Part shown: piece by piece, positions 35,701 to 46,728 of the stretch
How the letters are laid out: every line of letters begins with the position of its first letter
Position numbering within the stretch: the first letter of the stretch is position 1
Assembly: GCA_022747635.1 (NCBI GenBank)
Contig: JAKTNV010000004.1
Coordinates: forward strand, 25,363,179-25,427,178
Origin: Hetaerina americana
Taxonomy: Eukaryota > Arthropoda > Insecta > Odonata > Calopterygidae
Direction of reading: 5' to 3'
Length of the DNA: 64,000 bases
Translations under genes and position numbers: made by a program
The notes under the pieces: model-generated
Databases searched by the model: none
What the model was told of the DNA's origin: nothing
The model's input: the letters and a program-made list of their open reading frames with translations, nothing else

Positions 35701-38700
35701 GAAGTGGGCTCAAGTGGGATGGGACAAGTAGGCTTGGAGTAAATGTTTGATGTGGAAGGAAGGAGGAGGATTAAGAGGGATTAATGTTATCTATTTTGTT
35801 CTTGCTGGAATTGCTGGAATACTGAAAATATTGGTAGATTGAAAATTTATGAAAACGTTTGTCCATTCTACCAGATCTCACTTAAGTTATCTTGGAGTTG
35901 TGCTTTGGCTTAGACCTCTTTTCAGAATGAATGCCTCTTTGCTGGGCACAGTTATTCCCACACCAAATATAGTTACATGGCAACCAAAATATTTTCACCT
36001 TAAAACCGTTTGTCATTGATATACCATGTTGGCCTTGTTTTATTGTAATCCCTAGATACTATACATTCTTGAGGGCTTCTAAAATAATTCTGTACAGTAA
36101 AAACACCCTTGACCATAATATGTTACCTTTTTAAGCTTGTTCTACCCTTCATTCCATTGTTTCCGAAAGACTTTTGCTCTTCTTGAATCTTTTCCCTTTG
36201 CATTACATTTTCCTTTCTGTTACAGCCTTTAAAATTCCACTGCCTCTTGGGTACTTCTTCCATTCACTTTTCCCATTTTCAAAATTTCCAATAACCATAA
36301 AGCCTATTTTTTTCTCTCATCTCAAAGTGAAAGTCTGTTAGCCACGAAATAGTGAACTGTACACATCTTTTTTTTATTTCTCCTCGTCTGGAGTGTTTTT
36401 CTTTTTTGTAAATGTGAATTTTTATTTTCTATTGCAATTTTTATTGTAATCTAATAAGATGTTTTTGTCCCAATCGCTCAATGTAAGAGTTATTCCAACT
36501 TAATGAAAGTATGTTCATTGTCTTCACTTTCTTGATGTTGTTGGTATCATTTTTTTAAATTCATCTTCCTCTAACCCAAGTTGATTGCAAGGGAAATGCT
36601 GAAGGGTAAAATAATCTCCAGTAATATATAACCTGTTATTGTCTCACCTCCACCTAACACAAGTTGTTAGGGGAGATTGCTGATAGGTGTTACCACAGCT
36701 GGTTATTATAGAGGGATTCTATTGGTGTTTAGGGGTATGGTTAGGTATGAATATGTTTTAAAGGGATTAATTATAAATTGTTTTCCGGTTAAGTATGATT
36801 ATATTTAAAAAGATTAATTATGAATTTTTTGCTGGTTTATCAATTTTTCTGTAAGAATTCCCATGAAACTACTATGTATTTTCCTACCATTTAGTGTCAT
36901 TTAAATTATCAGATTGAGATGTTAATTCTTGTATTACATTTTTTGATCAAATCAAAAATAAAAAAATAGTTTCAACTTCTGCTCAGTAGGACTTCAGAAA
37001 AACAATGGAAGATCATATCAAAATAAGTGTGGATAATTCATGCATGGCAAAAGGAAATGTGGTATTTGTATGATTTTTCATTGAAGTCCTATGAGAACCA
37101 AATGATAATTAACCACTGTGGATGCAAAGGTGTTGTAGTATCTTTGATTATTTAAAGTTTTGTGGTATTCATGTGGAATATGAACTGAAATGTTTACTTT
37201 TCAGGTAAATGCTTAGAGAAGCTGAATGTCAAAGCTGGTGACTCAAGAGATCCCTTGGGCCGTGGTAGGTTTTTTCCATTTGTTCCGGAGCATCATTTAA
37301 TCCCTGGCCATGTGGAAAAGGACTTCTGGTATTGGAAATACATATATTATCCTAGTGAAGAGGTACGTTCATGAACTAATAATTATTATTATTATTATAT
37401 TATGAAGGACTGGTAATTATCTTCGTAAATTTTTTACCAAGATCCTATCCTTATACTCATTGCGTCCAATTTCATAAAATGAAAAGTGATTCCAAAAAAA
37501 ACTGCGGGAGATGCCATTGAAATGAAAAGTGATTGTTGTGTGCAAGTCTATTTTGGTTGAAGGAAAGTGCGCATTTACGTAGGAGCTCCGGTAAACCATT
37601 CATCTTCTTGAGCAATCAGAGTTATTGTGACAGAATTATCCCTGACTGAACTTTTTATGTCTCCCTTCAGAGAAAAGTCATTTGTAGGTATTTGTCAAGG
37701 TTATCTATCTTCTCTGGTAAATATATTTGGTTCTTCTGCTATTTATATATAATGAGGTAAAACTAATACTTGGTGCTTCCTCTCATAAACTTATTTATTT
37801 CATGACCAGGTTCCATTACAATATAGTATCTTCAGGTGTCAAAATATACGGAGTTCACTCTTTATTTGACTCGGGCTATTTCTACAGCTTCCCAAATTTA
37901 TTTGAGGAAACTGGTTTTCTTTCACTGACATTTTAATGTTGACAAATTCAAATTCATGTGCAACTCAAGTAAGGGCATGGTGTATGTTTTCGACTGCTCT
38001 TCAATGTTCTTCCAGTCTGCATTTAATAGCTCTTTTTGTGTGTCTGATGTACTATATATCATGGTGCAGCTGTACAGGATTTCATACGCACCTTTATAAC
38101 CTGCACATGGGAAGGTGTCATTGACTCTTGGGAGCAGATCACATACTTTCTTTCCTATAGTAAATCTTAGGGTCATGTTTTGTTATTTCAGGGTCCTTAT
38201 TAATTTCTGCATGGTGTCAGCATTGTAAGGGGATGTCAAAAAGCCCTCTGATTTGTTGGCATCCTTTGCTAATGTAAATGCATTTCATTATCTTCTGTAG
38301 GATAGCCTTGGGATATCTGTTATGACTAAAAGGAAAAGAAAATGCTGCCTCATGTATTAATGGCTGATATATGTAAAATCTTTAAATTATTCAATGTATC
38401 TTCTCGCAAAATCTTGCCTCATCTCTTTGAATTTCTCGGTCTCTTCAATCCACCATTGAGGTCATACATTTATGTATTCTTGTGAATAGAATTAATATTT
38501 GCCAGCCCACGCTATGTATTGTTTTACTACTTAAAATGAAAGCAGCATAAATTAAATGACTGAATCAACAACTTTCATGAAATTGTTGCATTGAAATGCA
38601 TTTTAGCGGAAGACTCCATTAAAAGTTACTGTTGCGGCATTTCATGCAGTTTCTTTGGAATCTGAAAAATATATTTAATTGTTTATAGCTTTGATAAATA

Positions 38701-41700
38701 TTTTAAAATATTAAAATTAATAAAAATATTTAAAATTAATGCTTAAAATAGTATTGTATTTCTATTACATTCACTATTTATGGTGAATTATTTCATGTTG
38801 AACTTTATTTATCATTTTGTCGTGACATATATATCGCATTTGTTTTCAACTTGTTGTTTTAACCTTATATTTGTATGAAATATTGATCATTTTAGTTGCC
38901 TTATGTTTCCACTGTCTATAATGAGAGTAGTAGAGAGAGTAGAGAGATTGAGAGAGTACCTGCAAAATGTGTTTTGCCACAGTGTGAATCTATCATCATA
39001 CAATTAAAACTAAGTAGTTTCATTTCATCATAATGTGCTGGAAATGGATCAGAAATAGGAAGTTTGTGGTTTTCAATGTGAAACTATGCACATAAGATGC
39101 GGGTGGGCACCTGAATTTTCGTGGAGGAAAAAAGTTGTTGAAGGTTATACAGTTATAAGGTAGCATAAGTGCAGAAGAGAGTTTATTACAATTTATTTCA
39201 GTGAAAATGCCATCTCAAAATCTTCTAAAACCTTAGTAAATATGCCTGGAAAACCCTTGGAGGCGGATGAAATGAGGTGGTGTCAAAAATGTGTTTATAT
39301 GAGAGATGATAATTTAACAAAGATAAATTCTTTCTCTACCCCTCACCTTTTTTCGAAATGTGATATTGGATGTGATAACTGTGGAGGACTGCCTTCATAC
39401 CTGGGCTACCAGAACAAAGGGAACATATAATCTCCCTTTACCACCCCTTTCAAGCCCTTGTGACCATTCATCCCTTTGGCCAGGAAGGTGCAGGATGAAG
39501 TTTTTGGGGAATAAATTTTCATATCAGTATTTTCTACTTTTATGAACTAGAATTTACAAGTTTTACAGAGTCTTCACCGAAGTTCACATTTGAATTCTGT
39601 AACAATGATTCAAAAGCTATTGAATTACCTAGACATCATTATACACAATAGCTTCTTCCATGATATACATGTAATGGCTTTTATTTAGCATTTTATCTCA
39701 ATTTGGGAATCTTCTGATACACTTATTACATGGGGGATAACAGTACTATTATCCCTCCCAGTAGAGCATTTTGATTGTCAGTAGGATGTTGAAAACTGTG
39801 ATAGAGGGGAGATAGTTAGTCAACCAAGGAAGGGGCAGGAATAGGATAAGGGTATTGGATGAAATGAATGGAAGATGGAAGTTAATGGTGGTAAAAAGGG
39901 GTTTACTGTAGTGTAGGATATTGGGTTGTGTTTTGTTAGGAGATGCAAGGAAAATGTCCCTGTACCATTTGGTAGCTTGTACCCTTCTAAAACCCTCCTT
40001 AATCGGATGGTTACCGATAATATGTCTAACAGATTAAGTTACTTGACACAATGAGGCATGATAATTAATAAAGGACATCACTATATAGAACTTTTATCTA
40101 AACGATTTCATGAATCTTCAATACTGCAGTTGATATTACAATTTTTCAAGAAATTTTAGTGAGTGAAAACTGCCCATTTTTTTGTTATTGTGCATCTAAG
40201 GAACAGTTCCAAAGCTTTCATTTTAATACTGGGTCTTATTTTAATTTCAAGAATGTGTGAAAAATGAAGTTTTATTAATAAAAACCTATAAAAATCCTAT
40301 CAAAGTAGGATGAAAACTGATGCTATGAATCAGTGTTCTGTTGGTGAAAGTGTCAAGAAGTCAATTGTTGAATGTCACATCCACTGGTTGGACTTAGGCA
40401 TTTGAAATACTCTCTACTCAGTGCTTGATGGGAGGGAGAAATATATAACTGAAACTTTCTGATGTGATCCATACCCTTGACTCTTGTGATAGGAAGGTGA
40501 TAATCTAGACAACATGCAACACAATTGTCATTCCTTGGTAGGAAAGGACTAAATTGAAGGTTGAAAATAAATTGCATCAAGGTCCATATTTTCAAACATT
40601 TGATTCCAATAGCTTAAAACTTTCATATTTATGCTCTATATGTACCTGATATTTCTTTAAGCACCACATTCTTGCTCATAAGGCCATAAATAGGGCAAAT
40701 TTGCTTTTTGTTAAGGCTGAATAGTCATCACCCTTTATTTTTATCACTTCTCATATTTATGCCGTTGTCAGCCCTGGTGGTGGTAGGGTAATGTCCTTGC
40801 CTGCCAACTCAGAGGTTGCAGGTTTGATTCCCACATAGGAGAGTTTTCCTCCCCCTAGGGCTTGGGTGTTTATAATGATTGTCTTCACTGTATGTATATA
40901 TCAAAGTTAGATGAAAGAAGGGACTATTAAGTCTCAATCTCTCAGCAATAATAAAAAAAAGTCATAAAATAAATATTAAATATTTCCCAAGACACATTTC
41001 AATACATTAGTACATTTTGCCATTTCACTGATTATATTCCCTGGAATCCATTATTTCCTCTATTTTTCGAGTGTGGGCTTTGTCAAAAAATCAGCTTGCA
41101 TTATTTTGGTGTTTGTCATATAGCAAAATGAAACTAGTGCATGTTAGAGAGTATTGTTTTAAGTTGTACAATATCATTTCATATAATTTTTCATGTAACT
41201 CAAAGAATAAAATAATTTTACATTGGTATATTGAATGGCCATTTCATGGACAATCAAATAATTACTGCGACAGTGCAAAAAATCTCTAGCATATAAAATT
41301 ATAAGAGTGTAACATGGCCATCTTCATTCAAATTACAGCCTTTGTGTGAGAGTGATAAAATTCATCCTTAGAACTCAAATGCTGCTCAATTAAGCAATTG
41401 CCTATGGACAGCAGTCCTCACCTTTGATAAACTTTTCGCCTATTTATTTTATGCATGTTAATTCTCTGGTTTAATCATTTTTGAGACCAATTCTTACTAC
41501 TTACAGATCAAATATAATTTGATCATGTGGACTGAACTGGTATATGTTATATCTGCCTACTACTCTCAATCCCATCATGAACTAAAATTTTGGCTTGGTG
41601 AATGTCAATTTAGTAGAATGTTAATTGACATATGAATAACTAGAAAATTTCTGAAGAGTATTTTGATTTTGAGTGGTTTTTATAGTGCTTTCTAATTTGA

Positions 41701-41952
41701 TTATTTTATTATCAGGGAATGGGATGCTGTTCAGACTCAGCTGTTTCATTCCATTACATGCCCCCAAACCAAATGTATGTAATGGAATACCTCATATATC
41801 ACCTGCGTCCCTATGGGATAACCCATCGGATAGTGGATGAATATGGGCATGGAGTGTCATCAAGGACTCTTGAGTCTGTTACCCTATCCAGCATGGAGCA
41901 CAACATTGATGATGAAAACCACACAACCATCAGATCACCGACTGTGCCATAA
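20526..41952 (+). CDS. C1GALT1: Core 1 beta-1,3-galactosyltransferase (eight coding exons)
   Basis: The spliced product is 401 residues from exons 20526-20725, 22478-22572, 27436-27588, 31505-31643, 34808-34926, 35540-35644, 37205-37362 and 41716-41952; phases agree at every junction. The enzyme adds galactose from UDP-galactose to GalNAc-Ser/Thr in the Golgi, forming core 1 (T antigen) of mucin-type O-glycans. Visible features: a type II membrane anchor at residues about 7-26 directly after MAAGRT, a His/Glu-rich stem (about 67-98), CWVMTAP and [10 protein letters not shown] at the start of the catalytic domain, the metal-binding acidic motif D193-D195 in [65 protein letters not shown] and YHLRPYG. 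Length is close to the fly enzyme and a little longer than the human one. The assignment is secure at family level; which insect paralogue it matches cannot be told. Introns 1-4 and 7 are full of transposon debris. Confidence 0.96.
20862..21605 (-). mobile_element. LINE A 3' fragment in intron 1
   Basis: Antisense to the host gene. On the minus strand it begins [10 protein letters not shown] (broken), continues with [22 protein letters not shown] and ends in the same 3' UTR as the copy at 14929, followed by an ATAAATAAATAAATT tail. It is 5'-truncated, as expected for target-primed insertion. Confidence 0.8.
21606..24063. other. Intron 1-2 sequence without recognised elements (outside exon 2)
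   Basis: AT-rich, with short random frames. Only the stem-encoding exon at 22478-22572 is recognised. Confidence 0.5.
22478..22572 (+). CDS. C1GALT1: C1GALT1 exon, stem region
   Basis: Acceptor GGACAG before 22478, donor GAG|GTGAGT after 22572 (phase 1). It encodes residues 67-98, rich in His, Glu and Asp, consistent with a poorly conserved luminal stem. Confidence 0.9.
24064..25430 (+). mobile_element. Tigger/pogo-type DNA transposon relic
   Basis: The ends are imperfect inverted repeats, CAGCCGAACCTCGCTAAATG at the left and CAGTAGATCCTCATACAATG read inward from the right, with TA after the right end. Between them, broken + strand frames match pogo/Tigger transposases: [13 protein letters not shown] with a serine-rich DNA-binding region, SHGWLKKFK-like and IHSIV fragments, a ruined N-D-ET-LFWK block (24890-24920), and [20 protein letters not shown] (about 25030-25100). 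Many stops show long-standing inactivity. Confidence 0.7.
25577..27226 (+). mobile_element. LINE B, 5'-truncated, reverse transcriptase
   Basis: Sense-oriented in intron 2. The RT begins in frame with [14 protein letters not shown], then [32 protein letters not shown], a [10 protein letters not shown] block and [12 protein letters not shown]. After one extra base near 26068 the frame continues at 26071 with [43 protein letters not shown] (catalytic FADD intact, about 26280), [18 protein letters not shown] and the C-terminal QKRAVRLI block to 26933. The 3' end carries a TAA/ATT microsatellite tail. CR1/Jockey-like organisation; exact clade unresolved. It is less decayed than LINE A and LINE C. 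Confidence 0.85.
27202..27226 (+). repeat. (ATT)n tail of LINE B
   Basis: About eight ATT units directly after the CTCTGGCCAAATAAA end of the element, as expected of a non-LTR 3' microsatellite tail. Confidence 0.85.
27436..27588 (+). CDS. C1GALT1: C1GALT1 exon with GC splice donor
   Basis: Acceptor TCTACAG before 27436. It encodes residues 99-149, including [11 protein letters not shown] and [17 protein letters not shown]. No GT donor keeps the frame. The sequence ATG|GCAAGTG after 27588 is a consensus-like GC donor, and joining there to 31505 makes codon 150 (g|ac, Asp) and restores frame. Confidence 0.92.
27793..28030 (-). mobile_element. Palindromic Penelope-type terminal repeat with target duplications
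   Basis: Two arms, 27803-27883 and 27904-27984, are perfect reverse complements over 81 bp with a 20-bp spacer. The tail at 27985-28018 (GAATTTGCATAAC / GTCTCAGGCGTAACTTTGTG on the minus strand) matches the junction sequence of the Penelope-like element at 10775-10795. ACATAATAGTAT occurs at 27793-27804 and again at 28019-28030 and is a probable target-site duplication. It is therefore a small non-autonomous hairpin insertion of the same family, in intron 3. Perfect arms imply either recent formation or ongoing gene conversion between arms. Confidence 0.85.
27864..27896 (-). ncRNA. Hammerhead-like core with canonical CUGAUGA
   Basis: On the minus strand: CTGATGA (27896-27890), one U, stem II GACGU-UCA-ACGUC (5 perfect pairs), GAAAC (27875-27871), loop CUGG, GUC (27866-27864), then GUGUG. 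Core bases are intact and stem III is two pairs (AC/GU) with a 4-nt loop. The extra U between CUGAUGA and stem II departs from the textbook core. Because of the inverted duplication, the 5' strand of stem I is not in its expected place directly upstream. Confidence 0.5.
28031..29819. other. Intron 3 sequence, unassigned
   Basis: No coding exon. An 11-base G run lies at 28297-28307. A more GC-rich piece at about 29060-29300 looks like an old repeat, but I cannot assign it. Confidence 0.4.
30053..30805 (+). mobile_element. Internally deleted mariner, copy 1 (753 bp)
   Basis: Perfect terminal inverted repeats of 33 bp starting CGAGGGTCATCCGGAAAG, with TA at 30051-30052 and 30806-30807. It retains the N-terminal DNA-binding half and the last 30 or so codons of a mariner transposase; the catalytic domain is missing. 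It is nested in a LINE C relic in intron 3 of the galactosyltransferase gene. Confidence 0.95.
30214..30612 (+). CDS. Catalytic-domain-less mariner transposase (DNA-binding only)
   Basis: 132 residues from the ATG at 30214. It contains a first helix-turn-helix (about residues 8-55, with HRQL...YGD and SVRRWCRNF), the RSGRPS linker (67-72), a second helix-turn-helix (about 85-118, [24 protein letters not shown]) and WVPR at 126-129, the start of the WVPHxL interdomain motif. The frame then stops at VSQ. A deletion has joined it out of frame to the normal transposase C-terminus ([24 protein letters not shown], 30620-30703). None of the catalytic acidic residues remains. Such a product could bind the element's ends without cutting; that role is inference. 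Copy 2 at 58879-59277 differs by one residue (Ala79 to Val). Confidence 0.75.
   Translation: MFKKIENAASCEVRAVIKFLNARNVRPCDIHRQLKEVYGDNVMDESSVRRWCRNFNMGRGNTHDDERSGRPSVITDQLASSVDEFVRNDRRVTIDDICEHFPNVSRTIVHEIVKHHLHYAKICARWVPRVSQ
31505..31643 (+). CDS. C1GALT1: C1GALT1 exon with acidic DDD motif
   Basis: Acceptor ATGGTTAG before 31505, donor ACAC|GTGAGT after 31643 (phase 2). It encodes residues 150-195, with [17 protein letters not shown] and the UDP-Gal/Mn-binding KADDD. Confidence 0.94.
32126..32415 (-). mobile_element. tRNA-derived SINE, family 1, full length
   Basis: Flanked by a 12-bp target duplication ATATTAACTATT (32114-32125 and 32416-32427). On the minus strand the head reads GGTAGTCCAGGGGTAGAGCG (tRNA A-box-like) followed by the B-box-like GGTGCAAGTTCAATTCCC, then the family body and the ATGGTTTT end. 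Located in intron 4. Confidence 0.88.
34808..34926 (+). CDS. C1GALT1: C1GALT1 exon, catalytic core
   Basis: Acceptor TATTTTAG before 34808, donor GCAG|GTAAAT after 34926 (phase 1). It encodes residues 196-235, including [20 protein letters not shown]. Confidence 0.95.
35540..35644 (+). CDS. C1GALT1: C1GALT1 exon, catalytic core
   Basis: Acceptor TTTCAG before 35540, donor ATAG|GTTAGT after 35644 (phase 1). It encodes residues 236-270, [12 protein letters not shown] through AEDVEIG. Confidence 0.94.
   Translation, partial: DMFSAAKLSDSLLKKVTIIQIYAGLIMVALKMLK
36735..36840. repeat. Imperfect tandem duplication of about 50 bp
   Basis: Two adjacent units share the order GGTATGAATATG / AGTATGATTATA, then TTTAAA, GATTAATTAT-AATT and GGTTTA-like blocks. 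Intron 6; no function suggested. Confidence 0.5.
37205..37362 (+). CDS. C1GALT1: C1GALT1 exon, catalytic core
   Basis: Acceptor TTTTCAG before 37205, donor GAAGAG|GTACGT after 37362 (phase 0). It encodes residues 271-323, including [23 protein letters not shown] and [10 protein letters not shown]. Confidence 0.95.
40768..40960 (+). mobile_element. tRNA-derived SINE, family 2
   Basis: A tRNA-like head (TGGTAGGGTAATGTCCTTGC, A-box-like) is followed 40 bases on by the B box GGTTTGATTCC (40821-40831), then CCTAGGGCTTGGGTGTTTAT, GGGACTATTAAGTCTCAATC and an A-rich tail. The body differs from family 1. Located in intron 7. Confidence 0.65.
41716..41952 (+). CDS. C1GALT1: C1GALT1 terminal coding exon
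   Basis: Acceptor TTATCAG before 41716; stop TAA at 41950-41952. It encodes residues 324-401, with [27 protein letters not shown] and a variable C-terminal tail. Confidence 0.95.
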   Translation, partial: GMGCCSDSAVSFHYMPPNQMYVMEYLIYHLRPYGITHRIVDEYGHGVSSRTLESVTLSSMEHNIDDENHTTIRSPTVP

Positions 41953-44900
41953 ATGATTGGTTGAGGGTGTGTGTTTGTGTATGTATGAGTGCATGTGTGG
42001 TGTGTTATTGCATATCAACATCTTTGGGTTGAGCCGCCATTATGTTTAAGCAACCTGATTAACTGTCAAGGATTGAAATGCTCAAATATGATTAATATTA
42101 AAACGTTCCTGTTAACTAGGTAGTGGGAGTTGGAAGTGCCATTCTTCATGAACATGAATTACAGACTGCTGAGAAAGTGCTCTTCTGCTGCTACTTCCCT
42201 TGGAATTCAAAGCAATAGTTATATCAGCCCATATGGCAGCTGTGCACAATTGTCATTATCTTTTATCTAGGGAAGTCATACTACTGATAAGAAATACTGT
42301 TTTTGTAGTGTTAAAATTTCATTCTCTTAGGGACCAGGAGTGCTTTCTTCTGAGGGCTCTTCCTACTAATTACCAAAGATAATACTGATAAGTTGTAGTA
42401 GAAGGACAAGTTTATTTATATCTCTCAGTGAGCCAACAATATTTTGTACTCTGTGATCAAGTCATTCATTTTTCATAATATGTTTTTTAGCTTTAGTCCA
42501 AATATTGTGAGACCATATCATGTTCTTGTTTCCATGCGTTGTTGCATGTGAAACATTGTGTGATAATTGCTGCCATATTAGATGTAGGATAGTACCATGT
42601 TTACCCCAAAGGAAGCTAAACATCTTCTTTTTCTGTATCACATGTAGGATTGTCAAAACTTCAGGCTTCCCATGAATGTTTTATAGGCAAATGCATGCTA
42701 TGCTGGGAAGGATAAGTCAAATAACTTAAGCTATCACAGGAAATTTCAAAGACTGATCATATCGTAATGTTCAAGAAATCCATTAGAGTTGATATTCAGC
42801 TACGTCTTGTCAAAAATAAAGGATGTCGGGCATGTAAGTACCATTTTAAACTTTCAAGAACACACTATCGTTATATTTTCATGGAGATATACCATAATCA
42901 AGTTATCATTTGATAACAAAGTAATCCTAGCTGTAATATTCACATGTACAAAAATTCATATCCTGTTTACATTCTAAACAAATTACAATCCAATACAATT
43001 GAGATACATGGAGCATATTGAGGTTATTTTGACATTTCAAAGGAAATGTGTTCATTCAATGTAAATAATTTTTATTTCTTTACTTGGAGTTTAAAACTGT
43101 CAGGGGTAAGCTTCTGGGTATTGTGTGTTATTGAAAGAAAGTGTTTTTGGCCGTGATCCTAGTGATATTCAGAGTGGTTGTGTTAGTGTTTGAAACTAAC
43201 TTTTTAGTATTTATTTGCTAGCTAGGTTATTCTACACCGTCAAAACAATCATTTACATATGAATCATCAGAGGCTAGTCATCTAAACACTACAAATAAAT
43301 CTAGCTAGTGAAAATGATAATTATTTCATTTTTGTTTCGTCAGGAAATAATTGGGAAGATAGAGCAGCTTCAGCCTGCAGCTAGAGATGATTTTTGTCTT
43401 TTATTCCTAGAAAGGGAATTTTTTATGAATCTAAGTTGAATTCAGTCAGTAGAACCAGTGGGAGGGATTGACAGATGAAAATGACATGAGTATTAATCGT
43501 ACAAAAATATTTTTGTTTCATCATGTTGTTAATGTCATTATTATGAGGCTTTAAATCAATAGTAGATGTCTGTTTGTTCTCATAGTCATGTAGTAATCTA
43601 TTCAGCGTGTATAGAAAAAAGAGGTTCAGTATTGGCTGCAGTTAGTCCAGTAGCAACTTTATTGCTTTAAGTAATTATTCATAATTAACTGTGGATAGTG
43701 AAAATGAATTAAATGAAAGTTAAAGATTTTTTGTATAATTTTACCAGAAAATTCTCCTTTGCTGGGAAGTGATTGATGGTCTCTTGGGTAGTTTTTGTCC
43801 TCCGTTTGCTCTTTTATTGAATTCATTCAGTTTGTGGTTTTCATATTACCATCAGACCAGTGAGTGGGTACATCACCTGCCATGGTACCTAACTAGATTA
43901 ATTTCATGAAATGCATTGCCCAAAGTTGTTGCTTCAGTAATTGGCATTTTTGTGGAAATTTAAGAAAAAATTATAATTCCGGAATGTATTCAGTGGTAGC
44001 CCCCATTAGTTCACTGCACTGGACAGTCATTTCCATCACAATTGAACCTCAAATTAGAAATCTCATTCCACCAATTTAAGAATGAATATGAAGTAGTGCT
44101 TGTCTTTTATACAATAAGGCAAAATAGTTTTTATCACTTTCAAGTATTTCATTGCAAATTGCTTTCATATTCACTTTGCCTATTTGTATCCAATAGAACA
44201 TGAACTTATCTAACAGTGAATTACTGATTAGGTGAAAGGTAGGGAGAAGTGAGAATCCCTTAATGCATTTTGTAAGATGAGAATGGACATAGTAATATAC
44301 TTGTAACTTGAAGTTGGACAAAAAGTGCTAAGTTTGGATAAAAAGGTGCAATTTTCTCAGTTAATATTTATCCAAGTAGTGCTGGAAGTTATATGCATAA
44401 CCCACTCGTAATAAGACAGTATCATAAGTGGAATAATATGGGAGAGCTGGATTATGGCCAGTGTGTGAAAGCCTCATTTCCATCAATATAATCACAATTG
44501 ACAAGAATGTGATTTTAGCACGAGATAAACCCTCATCCTTTCAGATTCTGACTGAACTACGTTATTAAATATCACATTGGTAGCAGCTAATAGTAAATAA
44601 ATGGAACACTCAAAGTTCTTGGGTTGGTTGAGGGAATGGTTCTGAAGTAAAAATGGCAGCTTAACCACATAGTATTGTCATATCATGTGATGGATGAATT
44701 GTCAAATTTTGCAGTCATTTGAGCCTAATATAATCTTCATTTGCCAATGGGAAGTTCTGGAAGATGTTAATATGTAATTTGGGATTGTCTTCCTTTAGGG
44801 TACTTATGGTAAAAAATTGCATGGCATTGGACTATTCATTGTGCTCTATGAGTCATGTAATACATTTATCATTCATTGAAGATTAGTTAACTCTTCCATC

Positions 44901-45819
44901 ATATTTCATTCCATATATGTATCAAAGAATTTCATTCATACTTCATTCATTCTGCATTTAATGATTGGTTTTCCTTCTAATTTGTTAGTCATTTATATAT
45001 TTGCTCATCTTGGTATTAGTTGTGAGTCATTTGTTATGTGTGGAAATTTTGAATTGATGGTGAGATTTGTGTTTTTTTTGGTTGATAATAATATTTTTAA
45101 ACATCACATACTAAAATGTTACACGCTTAATTTTCATGGCATACAAATAAATGGAAGTTAACATTTATTTATAAATTGTGTCAATTTTTAAGCGAGCAAA
45201 CTGTTTTTCATCCTGCTAAAAGTACCAAACAAAGAATAATATTCATGTTACTTTCATTACTTCATATCCCATATTTTTAAAGCCTGGCATAGTCAATACA
45301 TGCATGGTTTGTATTTAAAGTGTGGGAAAGATCCACTCTGATATTGTTCGGAACTAGTTTCGTACAGATCTTTTGAATCGCAAAATTTTCAGTGATTATG
45401 GTTGTGCACTGTCATTTTATCAATGCTAATACATCATCAGGACGCATCTTTGTTTTACCAAGTAATCATGTTGCATTGAAAACTGCATGTCGAAAGCTTT
45501 GAGAAATTATTTGTTTACATTTTTTAAGTTATCCCTGAGAAATTATTTGAGGATAACTGATTTTTTATTGGAATTGTGATGGATGTGTATGGCATTGCAC
45601 ACACATGTTGAAAAAGAGTTATGAACAAAAATAAAAATATAACTAGCCTGATCACCCTGCCTTGATGGACATTAAAACTCTTGAGATGAAAGAGAGCATC
45701 AAGGTTGGTGGAAATTATGAAGAACTGTTTGAGGAAGGAAGTATTGTTAGGCAAACAAGACGAAGTTCTTTCAATGCATAGACTATAATAGTCACTAAGA
45801 ATTTTCAAAAACTAACTTA
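41953..45819. other. C1GALT1 3' UTR and downstream AT-rich sequence
   Basis: No gene or repeat recognised apart from candidate polyadenylation signals. At 45358-45445 there are distant CTGATGA- and GAAAC-like pieces that do not form a convincing ribozyme. Confidence 0.4.
42815..42820 (+). terminator. First canonical AATAAA after the C1GALT1 stop
   Basis: It lies about 860 nt downstream of the stop codon. A variant ATTAAA occurs earlier (42097-42102) and another AATAAA at 43294-43299. Which is used cannot be told from sequence alone. Confidence 0.25.
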
Positions 45820-46728
45820 AATAGGTATAGTAGGTCCAAGTTTGCGAACAGAAAGTAATTCGAGGAGGCTAAATCTGATGAATAGGGTGCATGAAGTAGC
45901 AATTCAAACTTTAATTCATGAATTTTGGCCATTGCAATAATGGATTTGTGAGCTGGTGCATTGTCTTATTGAAGCAACACTTTTTTCTTAGCCAAATGCA
46001 GCCGCTTTTGCTTGATTTCTTGGCTCAAACAATGCAATAAGTTAATTATAATACTGGTATAATACTCGCTGTTGATAGTTTTTCCTTTTTCAAGATAGTA
46101 TTTCATGATGAAAATTATCCCTCGTGCATCCCAAAAAACTGATGCCATGGCCTTAGCTGCAGATGAAATGGTATTCGTTTCTTTGGAGCCGGTTCTCCCT
46201 TATGAATCCATTGTTTTGATTGTTCTTTTGTCTTGGGTGTGAAGTAATGGACCCATGTTACATGGCTATGGTTATGAAAAAAATTCTTTGTTGCTGTGAA
46301 ACTTTGCTAAACACTCAATTGAAACATCTTCACGACACTGGTTTTGTCGAGTGTGGGCAAACGTTGCACCCATCTTGCACTCAGCTTTCTCATGCCCAAA
46401 TTTTGTCAATATGCGATGTCCTACACATTTTGAAATGCCTTCTGTGTCTGCTACCTGCTGCCATTCATTTTCAGTTGACGATCATCCAGTATCACTTCGT
46501 TGATTTTCTTCACCGTTTCTGGAGTCGTCACCTCATTTGGTCGACCAATGCGATGCTCATCTTGACAGTTTCTACGATCTTGTTTAAACTCTGCTACCTG
46601 ATATTTGCTGTTGTTAACAGAGGAGCAGACTCAACCAGAGTAGAATTCTGTTCAGCTTTTATATTGTTTCGGCTGAGGCCCTTCAAATGAAAGTATTGTA
46701 TCACGTGAAAATAGGCAATTTTCTCCAT
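45820..46728 (-). mobile_element. Mariner relic, minus strand
   Basis: From 46728 downward: MEKIAYFHVIQYFHLKGLS...NNIKAE (N-terminal DNA-binding region), later MASVFWDARGIIFI, YYLEKGKTINSEYY, EIKQKRLHLAKKKVL, a stop where HQ is expected, DNAPAH, and ASSNYFLFANL where SDYFLF is normal, so the third catalytic Asp is Asn. Frames shift several times. This lineage differs from the intact mariner at 4835. Confidence 0.75.

Noticed and set aside
39242..39430. 62-codon frame in intron 7 as a possible extra exon
   Set aside because: Residues do not fit the family, and exons 7 and 8 join in phase 0 with continuous homology.
45358..45445. CTGATGA and GAAAC on the minus strand, suggesting a fourth hammerhead
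   Set aside because: More than 60 bases separate the two boxes, no stem II can be drawn, and the tail of the family is missing.
46220..46690. 156-codon + strand frame
   Set aside because: Antisense shadow of the minus-strand mariner relic.
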